Source of the DNA: CANHBY01 sp031374415
GTDB taxonomy: Bacteria; Pseudomonadota; Gammaproteobacteria; Burkholderiales; Burkholderiaceae_C
Length of the DNA: 13,292 nt
Direction of reading: 5' to 3'
Assembly: GCA_031374415.1 (NCBI GenBank)
Contig: JANMGB010000120.1
Span: 1-13,292 of the forward strand
Shown here: piece by piece, positions 1-5,726 of the stretch
Layout of the letters: each line of letters opens with the position of its first letter
How positions within the stretch are numbered: the stretch's first letter is position 1
Translations under genes and position numbers: made by a program
The notes under the pieces: model-generated
Databases searched by the model: none
What the model was told of the DNA's origin: nothing
Seen by the model: only the letters and a program-made list of their open reading frames with translations

Positions 1-2029
1 CTTCACTACGGGTGTCGGGGTTGGCCCACGCAGATTGCAGTGCCTCGCGGGTAGGATACAGCGTGCGCACGGCGCGGCCGGAATACTCGGTGTACTTGAC
101 CACCTGCAGCTTCTTGCCATCGGTGTCGAGGTCGTAGACAAGATGGCCGATGACTTCGACTTCACCGCCGTCGATGTAGAACTTGCGCGGTTCAGCAGGC
201 GCGTCGTTGATGAGTATTCCGGTATCAGGACCAATCCGCTCCTCAGGAATCTCATATTCCAAGGGCGGCATTTCAACTGACGTTTCCGACTCGGTCTCCG
301 TGCTACTCGGTAACTCGCCAGCCTCATTGATCGTCACTTCCTCGATGCGCGCCGGATCGCCATCGAAATCGGGGTCCGCAAAGTGCCGTGTGGCGGTTCC
401 GGTGAAGTCGATGATGTTGAAGTATTCCTTGCCGTAATCGACCTTGAGTCGCGTGCCGCGACCGACGATCTGCTTGAACTCGGATCGGGAGCCCACGACA
501 CGCGCCAGCACCACGTTTTTGACCATCTCGGCATCAACGCCTGTGGTCAGAAGTTGAGACGTAGTCAGGATGACGGGCGTGGGCTTGTCCACGTCCTGAA
601 AGTGGGACAGATGGGTAAGGCCAATAGCGCCTTCATCGGCCGTCACACGGCAGACGTAATCGGGGTACTGCTTGACGAGGTCGCTGTTCAGATTGAGCAA
701 CTCCTGGCGCATCTCGGCAGCGTGTTCCTGATCGACACAGAAAATCAGGGTCTTGGCAAAGCGGTCGGTACCTTTGAGCAGGTCGGTCAGATGCCTCGCC
801 ATCGCCCTTGTGCGGGAACGAAGGGCCACGACTCGCTCGAAATCCTTGGTCTGGTACTCGTCGTCAGGCACTTCGCGGCCATAACGGTCCAACTCATCCT
901 TGCTCGGCCGCCAGCCTGCGGCATCAACCGTGGTGATGACGCGGTGTACGCGGTACGGGGCTAGGAAACCGTCTTCGATGCCTTGGCGCAGGCTGTAGGT
1001 GTAGACCGGGTTGCCGAAGTATTCGTAGCTGTCGCGAGACTCTTCGCGCAGCGGCGTGGCCGTCATGCCGAACTGGACTGCGGGCTCGAAATAGTCGAGC
1101 ACCGCCCGCCAGGCACTTTCGTCACGGCTGGAGCCCCGATGACATTCATCGATGATGATGAGATCGAAAAAGTCGGGACGGTACTGCCGGAACACATCGG
1201 CGCTGGCGGTGGTCAGCGCCTGGTAGATGCCGAAATACATATCCCGGCTTTGGCTGGTGTCGCCGCCAGCGATCTTGTGCCGAGCGTCGCCAAAGGGTGC
1301 GAACATCTTGGCCATCGGGTCGTCCACCAGGATGTTGCGATCAGCCAGAAACAGGATCTTGGGGCGGCGGTACTCCCCAGTCCGGTTCCAGCGGCTGTTC
1401 CACAACTTCCAGCAGATCTGGAAAGCGACGCAGGTCTTGCCGGTGCCAGTGGCCAGGGTGGCCAGGATGCGTTTCTGCCCGAGCAAGATCGCTTCGATCA
1501 CCCGATTGATGGCGATCTGCTGGTAATAGCGCGGCACCTTGCCAGAGATCAGGTTAAACGGCTCCAGCACATGCGCAGCGGCGTCTTGGGGCAGATGGGT
1601 GGCGGCTGAAAGGCGGGTAAACAGTTCATCAGGCGTGGCATAGCGATCCACCTCGCGCTCGGTGCCGGTGGTGTAGTCGATCTCGATGATGCGGTGGCCA
1701 TTGGTCGCGTACGCGAACTTGAGACCGAGAATCTCAGCGTACTCGCGAGCCTGCTGCACACCGGTTTCAGCGGGGAGACCAATCTCCTTGGCCTCCACCA
1801 CAGCCAGGGGATAGTCACGCCGGTGGTACAGCAAGTAGTCGGCCCGCTTCTGTTTGCCGCGCCGCACCTTGCCCCCGGCCACGATGATGCGACCGTTGGT
1901 AAAAGTGCGCTGCTCGCCAATGGCGTGTGGAGCAGTGCCCCAGCCAGCCTCGACCAATCGGGGCGTGACGAATTCGCGGCAGGTGTCTGCTTCGGTGATC
2001 ACGCCATCTCGCATTACCTCCCCCTTCAT
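1..2029 (-). CDS. hsdR: Type I restriction enzyme R subunit (HsdR), 3' end outside the window
   Basis: The frame stays open from an ATG at 2029 to the left edge, giving the first 676 residues. HsdR is the ATP-dependent translocase and nuclease of a type I restriction-modification complex; it works with HsdM and HsdS to cut unmodified DNA. Visible parts in order are an N-terminal PD-(D/E)xK nuclease (D64, then E79-A-K81), a Walker A motif ATGTGKT with the lysine at about 198, a DECH helicase motif II at about 294, TAT (motif III) after it, and a GRGTRL motif VI near 521-527. This is the compact EcoAI-like kind of R subunit. The ATG at 2029 follows GAGGGG at a good distance; an in-frame ATG at 2014 lies too close to its GGAGGT. 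The gene starts 9 bases after the preceding regulator gene ends, so the two are probably one transcript. hsdM and hsdS would be expected further left; they are not visible here. Confidence 0.95.
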   Translation of the reverse strand, partial: MKGEVMRDGVITEADTCREFVTPRLVEAGWGTAPHAIGEQRTFTNGRIIVAGGKVRRGKQKRADYLLYHRRDYPLAVVEAKEIGLPAETGVQQAREYAEILGLKFAYATNGHRIIEIDYTTGTEREVDRYATPDELFTRLSAATHLPQDAAAHVLEPFNLISGKVPRYYQQIAINRVIEAILLGQKRILATLATGTGKTCVAFQICWKLWNSRWNRTGEYRRPKILFLADRNILVDDPMAKMFAPFGDARHKIAGGDTSQSRDMYFGIYQALTTASADVFRQYRPDFFDLIIIDECHRGSSRDESAWRAVLDYFEPAVQFGMTATPLREESRDSYEYFGNPVYTYSLRQGIEDGFLAPYRVHRVITTVDAAGWRPSKDELDRYGREVPDDEYQTKDFERVVALRSRTRAMARHLTDLLKGTDRFAKTLIFCVDQEHAAEMRQELLNLNSDLVKQYPDYVCRVTADEGAIGLTHLSHFQDVDKPTPVILTTSQLLTTGVDAEMVKNVVLARVVGSRSEFKQIVGRGTRLKVDYGKEYFNIIDFTGTATRHFADPDFDGDPARIEEVTINEAGELPSSTETESETSVEMPPLEYEIPEERIGPDTGILINDAPAEPRKFYIDGGEVEVIGHLVYDLDTDGKKLQVVKYTEYSGRAVRTLYPTREALQSAWANPDTRSE

Positions 2030-2038
2030 ATTCGCCCC

Positions 2039-2383
2039 TCAATCAATCAGAATCTTGAAACTGGTCGCTAGCGCCATCGGCTCGATTTCGCGTACGTTCT
2101 TCTTCAGTGCCACCAAGCCATAGCTTTCCATCATCCGCAACGTGCGCGACAGATTCGGTACCTGGCGCCCGGTGAGTTCCGCCAACTCAGTCAACGACTT
2201 GGGCCGCTTGTCACGAATGAGACGCAGCAGAGTTTGGTTATCCTCCGACAGCACCGCAGCCATGGTGGCCATCGACGGAAACCAGACCGACGGGACATCT
2301 TTTTGAGCAACTGCCCCCTGCGATTCTCCAGGGCGACGAATACCGACAACACAGCGCTTCATATCGGATGTCCTGATCGGCAT
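2039..2383 (-). CDS. Winged-helix DNA-binding protein, HVO_A0114-like
   Basis: This encodes a 114-aa protein. Residues about 49-95 form a winged helix-turn-helix: NQTLLRLI, then SLTELAELTG and a recognition helix with NLSRTLRMME. It is preceded by the VWFPSM...VLSEDN segment typical of HVO_A0114-family DNA-binding proteins, which are MarR-like regulators often found as antitoxins or regulators of adjacent defence genes. It lies directly upstream of hsdR with a 9-base gap, so a role in controlling restriction enzyme expression is the natural inference; nothing in the sequence proves it. The ATG at 2383 has GGAGG 9 bases upstream. An ATG at 2362 (MKRCVV...) resembles usual family starts and has an AGGA before it, so the first seven residues may not be translated. 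The region between the start and the conserved part looks shorter than in the homologues I remember. No toxin partner of the TumE kind is seen beside it. Confidence 0.72.
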   Translation of the reverse strand: MPIRTSDMKRCVVGIRRPGESQGAVAQKDVPSVWFPSMATMAAVLSEDNQTLLRLIRDKRPKSLTELAELTGRQVPNLSRTLRMMESYGLVALKKNVREIEPMALATSFKILID

Positions 2384-2506
2384 GGCATAGGACCTCCATC
2401 TTATCAATGTGGCACAACTGCAGCCAGATTTTGATGAACAAAAGCTTGGCTTCTTGATCGTTCAGCGCGTGAATGGTGGCGTCATCAATCAACCCGGAGC
2501 CCCGCC

Positions 2507-2710
2507 ATGACCAGCCAGACCGACGCCCTCGACACCTACCTCGCCCGCGCCGCAGCCATCCACAACAAGTTGACCCGGCTGCGGCAACTGGCCGACGACC
2601 ACTTCGGCCACGACCCAGAGGCCATTCACTGGGGGCACGTTGGTGACCTCGGGCGGGTGGATCAGGCGCTGGACGACCTGCTGGCGATCTTCGACGGCCA
2701 GGCCAAGTGA
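2507..2710 (+). CDS. Small conserved protein of unknown function (67 aa)
   Basis: A short soluble protein starting MTSQTDALDTYLARAAAI, with no signal peptide or membrane segment. It is acidic and probably mostly helical. The ATG at 2507 is preceded by GGAG at 7 bases. Its TGA (2708-2710) is 11 bases before the start of the DUF3489 gene, so the two are probably one operon. It starts about 120 bases from the oppositely directed regulator gene of the hsdR operon, making this the divergent promoter region of the left part of the window. From memory, small proteins of this type accompany DUF3489 genes in proteobacterial mobile elements. I cannot assign a function. The GC-rich minus-strand readings over it look like shadows. 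Confidence 0.7.
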   Translation: MTSQTDALDTYLARAAAIHNKLTRLRQLADDHFGHDPEAIHWGHVGDLGRVDQALDDLLAIFDGQAK

Positions 2711-2721
2711 GGGAGTCCGCG

Positions 2722-3207
2722 ATGGAAATGCTGCCCAAACTCTCCCCGGCCCAAAGCCTGCTCCTGCGCAACGCCGCCCGCCGTGCCGATGGGCGCGTGA
2801 TCCCGCACGACTCCCTGCGGGGCGGCGCGCGGTCCAAGGTGCTGACTGCACTGCTGCAGCGTGGCTGGATTGAGCCTGCCGACGACGGCCACGTGATGAC
2901 CGACGCGGGCTACGCGGCCATCGGCCAGGAAAGGCCGGTTCGGCCGGATGACGTCCAGTCTGTGGACGCCACCGGTGACCTCCAACTTCTGGAGGGCATC
3001 CCGGTCCGCCCCGGCACCAAGCTCGCCGCACTGGTGATGGCGCTGCGCCGCCCGCAGGGTGCAACCAGCCTGCAACTGATACTGGCCACCGCCTGGCAGC
3101 CGCACACGGTGCGCGGGGCGATTTCCGGGTTGCTGCGCAAGAAGCTAGGCCTGAACGTGGTGTTGGCTCACAACGACAGCGGCGAACGGGTTTACAGGGT
3201 GGTCTGA
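2722..3207 (+). CDS. DUF3489 domain protein
   Basis: This 161-aa protein has an N-terminal winged-helix-like part (about residues 5-65, with LLLRNAARR and ALLQRGWIE) and a C-terminal DUF3489 domain (about 98-161). The C-terminal part shows the family pattern: a run of hydrophobic residues with LRRPQGATSLQ, WQPHTVRGAISGLLRKKLGL, and a final G-E-R-VYRV. Both halves look like small helix-turn-helix folds, so DNA binding is plausible, but the molecular role of DUF3489 is not established to my knowledge. The ATG at 2722 follows GGGAG at 6 bases and is preferred to the GTG at 2707, which overlaps the previous stop. DUF3489 genes often occur with DUF2924 and serine recombinase genes in mobile elements; here those lie about 7 kb to the right. 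A strong inverted repeat begins 54 bases after the stop codon. Confidence 0.82.
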   Translation: MEMLPKLSPAQSLLLRNAARRADGRVIPHDSLRGGARSKVLTALLQRGWIEPADDGHVMTDAGYAAIGQERPVRPDDVQSVDATGDLQLLEGIPVRPGTKLAALVMALRRPQGATSLQLILATAWQPHTVRGAISGLLRKKLGLNVVLAHNDSGERVYRVV

Positions 3208-3260
3208 TAGGTCGCCAAGGGTGTCCAGTTTTTGGAGGCCCCTGCCGATACACAGGCGCT

Positions 3261-3357
3261 TCTGACGCATCGGACACAGGTTGTCGTAACTTCCCGTGAG
3301 GCGCGCACACGCGCACGCGTATGGAGAGTTACGTAGAGATGTGTCCGATGCGTCAGA
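3261..3357. repeat. 18-bp perfect inverted repeat with inner second pair of arms
   Basis: The left arm TCTGACGCATCGGACACA at 3261-3278 is the exact reverse complement of 3340-3357. Inside it, CGTAACT at 3285-3291 pairs with AGTTACG at 3327-3333. The centre (about 3292-3326) is rich in alternating GC/AC. The arms are much longer than in an ordinary intrinsic terminator, and no T run follows either side. It could form a cruciform or a long RNA hairpin after the DUF3489 operon, or be a paired protein-binding site. Confidence 0.85.
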
Positions 3358-3563
3358 CGGTGTTCATCGCGCTTCTGCACACCCTCACCGTTTTGCCCTT
3401 TTTTGACCATGAACGGTCGCAAGCCCCCGCCAGTACTGGCCCTTCCACGGTCACCGAATCTGGTTCGCTCGTGGGCCGATTTCTGCAATTCAGGCGGCAA
3501 ATCAGCCGCAACCCCTCACCAGCATTGAGCTTTCGTCCCTGGCCGTTTTCGTGCGGTCGGGGT

Positions 3564-3698
3564 GCAAACCTGCAAACCCGGTACGCACCGAGGTTCGCAC
3601 CTTTCCCATTCCACCGCCTTCACGCACAGGCCCGCGCTGACCGGGCATTCGGCTCACCGTCCTGCACCGCCGGGTGCGAACCGCAAACCCTGCAAACC
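3564..3698. repeat. GGTTYGC heptamer cluster beside cos-like box B
   Basis: GCAAACC (GGTTTGC on the minus strand) occurs at 3564-3570, 3572-3578, 3683-3689 and 3692-3698. GCGAACC lies at 3676-3682 and its reverse complement GGTTCGC at 3592-3598. The last three copies abut each other (3676-3698) and the last one ends box B. Six near-identical heptamers in 135 bases look like a binding array (iteron-like or cosB-like) rather than chance. Confidence 0.65.
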
Positions 3699-3796
3699 TT
3701 GTTTTCTGGTCGGACGGTAGCGAAATGCTGCGCTTGCGCCTCCCGTATTGGAATATCGCCAGGAAGGACCCCTTTCGCCTGGGGCATGTATGCGTG
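3692..3796 (-). other. Cos-like box B (minus strand), related to box A
   Basis: Read on the minus strand from 3796 to 3692, this 105-bp segment aligns without gaps to 8678-8782 on the plus strand; by eye about 74 of 105 positions agree. Fully shared blocks are CACGCA, CAGGCGAA, GGGTCCTTCCT, CAATACGGG, GGCGC, AGCGC and CGCTACCG. The arrangement resembles lambda cos: a cosQ-like GGGTCCTTCC (3771 downward), then TACGGG followed by a GCG-rich stretch at almost the lambda distance (28 bases against about 30 from memory), then repeats as in cosB. Differences between the boxes fall on all codon positions, which argues for a DNA or RNA signal and not a protein. That it is a packaging site is inference. 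Confidence 0.6.
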
Positions 3797-3819
3797 CGCG
3801 GGCCATAACAATAGGCGCT

Positions 3820-3846
3820 GACCGTCACCATCGTCACAACCATCAC
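3820..3846 (-). repeat. Triple 9-bp direct repeat, copy R1
   Basis: On the minus strand three adjacent 9-mers read GTGATGGTT, GTGACGATG and GTGACGGTC, followed after 6 bases by TATTGTT (3813 to 3807). The same plan, three 9-mers of the form GTGAYRGTN, then 6 bases, then TAYTG, occurs at 4481-4507 and 5769-5795. The stop codon of the HEPN gene lies inside the first unit. Confidence 0.75.
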
Positions 3847-4409
3847 GGCCGGACTGATCTGCGGTGCAGGTCTGAGTCCAGAAGGTGCAGCCGAATTCGC
3901 TCGAAGCCCTGGAACATCTTGTGAGCTGACCGCTGCAAGCGTCTGAAATCAACCCACGTCTCCGGATCTGGCGCAGCGCCTGCCTTGTAGGATGAATGTG
4001 CGCCGTCAGGGTAGCGAAACACCGTGGACTTCGGGTCAAGCCGGTCGAATTCTGCAATCCGATCAAGAAGCCAACTGACCTGATCTGCCGGATATCTGCT
4101 TTCGATATGTGGCTTTAAGGACTTTGCCAAATCACCCAGCTTGTGGCCATGCCTTTCATTGGGCATGAGCGCTTTGAGATACAACTCAAGGGCGTGCCGG
4201 TAGCAAAACAGGATCGGATAGGCGGCCTCCCACGATTCGCGCCGCTCGGCCGCCGTAGCCAAAAGTCGGTCGGCTGCTTCGCCAAATGCACGGGCCACTT
4301 CGAACTCATTCATGCCTCCCGCGCCGACCGCGAACGTTCCAAAGTGAAACTCGTACTCCCCGAGCTCGTCTGGTGGCTCGGTGAAGATGTTGTGCTGATG
4401 GTCGCTCAT
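3843..4409 (-). CDS. HEPN-like domain protein (188 aa)
   Basis: The ATG at 4409 has AGGAG about 6 bases upstream; longer readings lack such a site. The protein begins MSDHQHNIFTEPPDELGEYE. Its middle resembles HEPN folds: a helix with YRHALELYLKAL (about 70-81) followed by GHKLGDLAKSL (about 88-98). This is the pattern of HEPN proteins in which an (I/L)ELYLKA helix is followed by GH and a leucine-rich helix. Many HEPN proteins are RNases in toxin-antitoxin or abortive-infection systems. The exact RX4-6H catalytic motif is not clearly present here (only R71-H72 adjacent), so RNase activity is uncertain. It stands alone on the minus strand, flanked by the related repeats R1 and R2 in opposite orientation, as if it were a cargo gene placed between two copies of one control region. 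No antitoxin-like partner adjoins it. Confidence 0.65.
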   Translation of the reverse strand: MSDHQHNIFTEPPDELGEYEFHFGTFAVGAGGMNEFEVARAFGEAADRLLATAAERRESWEAAYPILFCYRHALELYLKALMPNERHGHKLGDLAKSLKPHIESRYPADQVSWLLDRIAEFDRLDPKSTVFRYPDGAHSSYKAGAAPDPETWVDFRRLQRSAHKMFQGFERIRLHLLDSDLHRRSVRP

Positions 4410-4480
4410 TGCTTTCTCCTGATGGCGGGCCCCGAGTCCCTTGACAGTGACATTTGCTTTACTGATGCCGTTCGTCCGCT

Positions 4481-4507
4481 GTGACAGTGGTGATGGTTGT
4501 GATGGTC
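4481..4507 (+). repeat. Triple 9-bp direct repeat, copy R2
   Basis: Three adjacent 9-mers, GTGACAGTG, GTGATGGTT and GTGATGGTC, are followed after 6 bases by TATTGTT (4514-4520). The copy lies between the divergent HEPN gene (start 4409) and the 245-aa gene (start 4658), so it is well placed as an operator or activator site for either. The similarity to R1 seems to continue weakly to about 4545, through CCGGCG, GCA and ATG blocks. Confidence 0.75.
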
Positions 4508-4657
4508 GCCGCTTATTGTTTACACCGGCGAAAGCACAGATGTGCCCTCGGCACAATCATCACGCCGGGAGCGTAGCGGTGGATCGTACTGGGCGATGGC
4601 GAACCAGCATGGATGAACGTGGACGGTGCTGGACCACCCTCGGTAGACTGATGGGCA

Positions 4658-5395
4658 ATGAATCCACATCTGCTCACCCTGGCCCTGACCACACCGCTCG
4701 AACAACTGCTGGAGTTGCCGAACGCGGTTCGGATTGCTGCCTGCGCCCGAGAAGATTTGCAGCGCTTCAGCGCAGAGCAGTTGGCGCAGATGTTGGCCAG
4801 CATGGATGCCGCCATCACCGATACCGTGACATTGGCGCAAATCAAGTACGGCGGTGAACTGATCGACCGTTACGAGAAGCGCGACCTGGACTGGTTCATC
4901 GAGGTCGCCAATCAAGCCGAATGGCCGCGACTGAGGTCAGCACCTGCAACGGATCGGGATTACCTCCGGCTCTTGGCGCTGTACAAGTTGGGCGTGGTGA
5001 TTGAGGCCACAGCAGATACCCCGTCAGGGATCATCATCAGGCCGGCGGTCGATGCGCTGATGGAATCGTTGGAATCCTTGGTGATGGCCGATCTGTTGCC
5101 GGAACCGCCATCATTGGAACAGCTCATCGAGGAAGCGTGGAAGGCCGGACTCACGCCGGAGCCCGTTGCCGCCGACGAAGTGCGCAAGGCCCAAAGCCAG
5201 GCAGTCAGACGGGCGGCCGATGCTCGACACGCCAGCAACCGGGCCGCAAGGCAAAAGGCCCTGCAACTGTTCGCATCGAATACGTACCGCACCAAGGAAG
5301 AGGCCTACCGCATCATCGGCGCGCAGGTCTGCAAAGCACCGGGCACGATCAAGAATTGGATCGCGGGCATTCCTAAGGACTCGCCGCCCAAGTAA
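4658..5395 (+). CDS. Unknown protein with C-terminal HTH-like segment (245 aa)
   Basis: I do not recognise this family. The protein starts MNPHLLTLALTTPLEQLLEL and is largely helical and soluble, with an acidic middle (about 80-170) and a basic, alanine/arginine-rich linker (about 180-210). The C-terminus, about residues 205-240, reads like a helix-turn-helix: KEEAYRIIGAQVCKAPGTIKNWIAG, in which an IIG-containing helix, a turn and a TIKNWI helix resemble short DNA-binding modules. It is the first gene of the rightward block that leads into AlpA and the ATPase, so a regulatory or replication-accessory role is reasonable inference. The ribosome-binding site before 4658 is weak (GATGGGC). The copy R2 of the triple repeat lies about 150 bases upstream. 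A gap of about 110 bases with palindromes separates it from the AlpA gene. Confidence 0.72.
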   Translation: MNPHLLTLALTTPLEQLLELPNAVRIAACAREDLQRFSAEQLAQMLASMDAAITDTVTLAQIKYGGELIDRYEKRDLDWFIEVANQAEWPRLRSAPATDRDYLRLLALYKLGVVIEATADTPSGIIIRPAVDALMESLESLVMADLLPEPPSLEQLIEEAWKAGLTPEPVAADEVRKAQSQAVRRAADARHASNRAARQKALQLFASNTYRTKEEAYRIIGAQVCKAPGTIKNWIAGIPKDSPPK

Positions 5396-5410
5396 TTTCA
5401 CTGCGAACCT

Positions 5411-5430
5411 TCACGCTGCGCGCAGCGTGA
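5411..5430. promoter_or_regulatory. 20-bp perfect palindrome upstream of the AlpA gene
   Basis: TCACGCTGCGCGCAGCGTGA is its own reverse complement and starts 16 bases after the previous stop codon. A second small palindrome GTGCGCGCAC follows at 5436-5445. A symmetrical 20-mer without a loop suits a dimeric repressor better than a terminator, and no T run follows. It may control the AlpA-ATPase operon. Confidence 0.55.
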
Positions 5431-5453
5431 TCATCGTGCGCGCACCGTGTCTA

Positions 5454-5478
5454 TGAATGCCAATTCTTGTGGCATTCA
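5454..5478. promoter_or_regulatory. Hairpin or operator upstream of the AlpA gene
   Basis: TGAATGCCA at 5454-5462 pairs exactly with TGGCATTCA at 5470-5478 around a 7-base loop (ATTCTTG). It ends 28 bases before the first ATG of the AlpA gene. It could be an operator for AlpA or another regulator, or an RNA hairpin in the leader. The lack of a T run speaks against an intrinsic terminator. Confidence 0.5.
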
Positions 5479-5505
5479 ATACAGAGCATCCCCAAACGAC
5501 CACGG

Positions 5506-5712
5506 ATGCTCGCCATGTACCAACCCCGTCCTGCACTGCCCGAAACCGGCTTCGTTCGGTTGCCGCAGATTCTGTCCCTGATCCCCATCAGCCGTTCGGC
5601 CTGGTGGGCGGGTATCCGGGAAGGCAAATTCCCCCAAGGCATCAAACTCGGCAGCAAGACCACGGTCTGGCGCGCTGAGGACATTCGCAATCTCATCGAA
5701 CGCTCGCGCTGA
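5506..5712 (+). CDS. alpA: AlpA-family phage regulator
   Basis: This 68-aa protein carries the MerR-like winged HTH of the AlpA family. It shows FVRLPQILSLIPISRSAWW, IREGKFPQGIKLGSKTTVWR, and a final helix with AEDIRNLIERSR; this covers nearly the whole protein. AlpA proteins are small activators or excisionase-like regulators of cryptic prophages, P4-like satellites and Gram-negative phage-inducible islands. Start choice is open between ATG 5506 (MLAMYQ) and ATG 5515 (MYQPRP); neither has a strong Shine-Dalgarno. The gene ends 14 bases before the ATPase gene begins, so they are surely cotranscribed. Two inverted repeats lie just upstream and may be its own operators. Its presence next to a replication ATPase is a main reason for thinking of a satellite or integrative element. 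Confidence 0.88.
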   Translation: MLAMYQPRPALPETGFVRLPQILSLIPISRSAWWAGIREGKFPQGIKLGSKTTVWRAEDIRNLIERSR

Positions 5713-5726
5713 TTCGGGCGGTGACG

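Larger units (their letters stand above)
3208..3842. other. 635-bp gene-free region rich in repeats
   Basis: No convincing gene fits here. The open readings on both strands run through inverted repeats and repeat arrays and resemble no family I know. The stretch holds an 18-bp inverted repeat (3261-3357), a cluster of heptamers (3564-3698), a cos-like box on the minus strand (3692-3796), and the outer part of a triple 9-bp repeat (3820-3846). It lies where the rightward DUF3489 operon and the leftward HEPN gene converge. The density of signals suggests a control, replication or packaging region rather than a decayed gene. Confidence 0.65.

Noticed and set aside
383..1609. Long plus-strand readings (383-964 and 983-1609) over hsdR
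   Set aside because: The minus frame over the same bases gives continuous HsdR with all helicase motifs. The plus readings are shadows.
2238..3316. Minus-strand readings over the 67-aa and DUF3489 genes, including a possible toxin fragment before the regulator (about 2380-2500)
   Set aside because: Composition is arginine/proline-rich as in antisense shadows. The stretch IHALNDQEAKLLFIKIW looks protein-like but matches no toxin I know and has no proper start.
3192..3500. A 102-codon minus reading across the long inverted repeat
   Set aside because: It spans both arms of the repeat, has no ribosome site and no family resemblance.
3208..3842. CRISPR array
   Set aside because: The repeats are only 7-18 bases, irregularly spaced, without equal spacers, and no cas gene is present.
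3620..4066. Minus reading through box B (HAYMPQAKGVLP...) resembling the plus reading through box A (HATGPQANWVLP...)
   Set aside because: The translated similarity follows from the gapless DNA similarity. Differences are spread over all codon positions and the readings lack starts and known relatives, so I treat the boxes as DNA or RNA elements.
4441..4470. TTGACA at 4441 as a -35 box for the 245-aa gene
   Set aside because: No fitting -10 hexamer lies 16-18 bases downstream; the best AT-rich candidates are at wrong distances.
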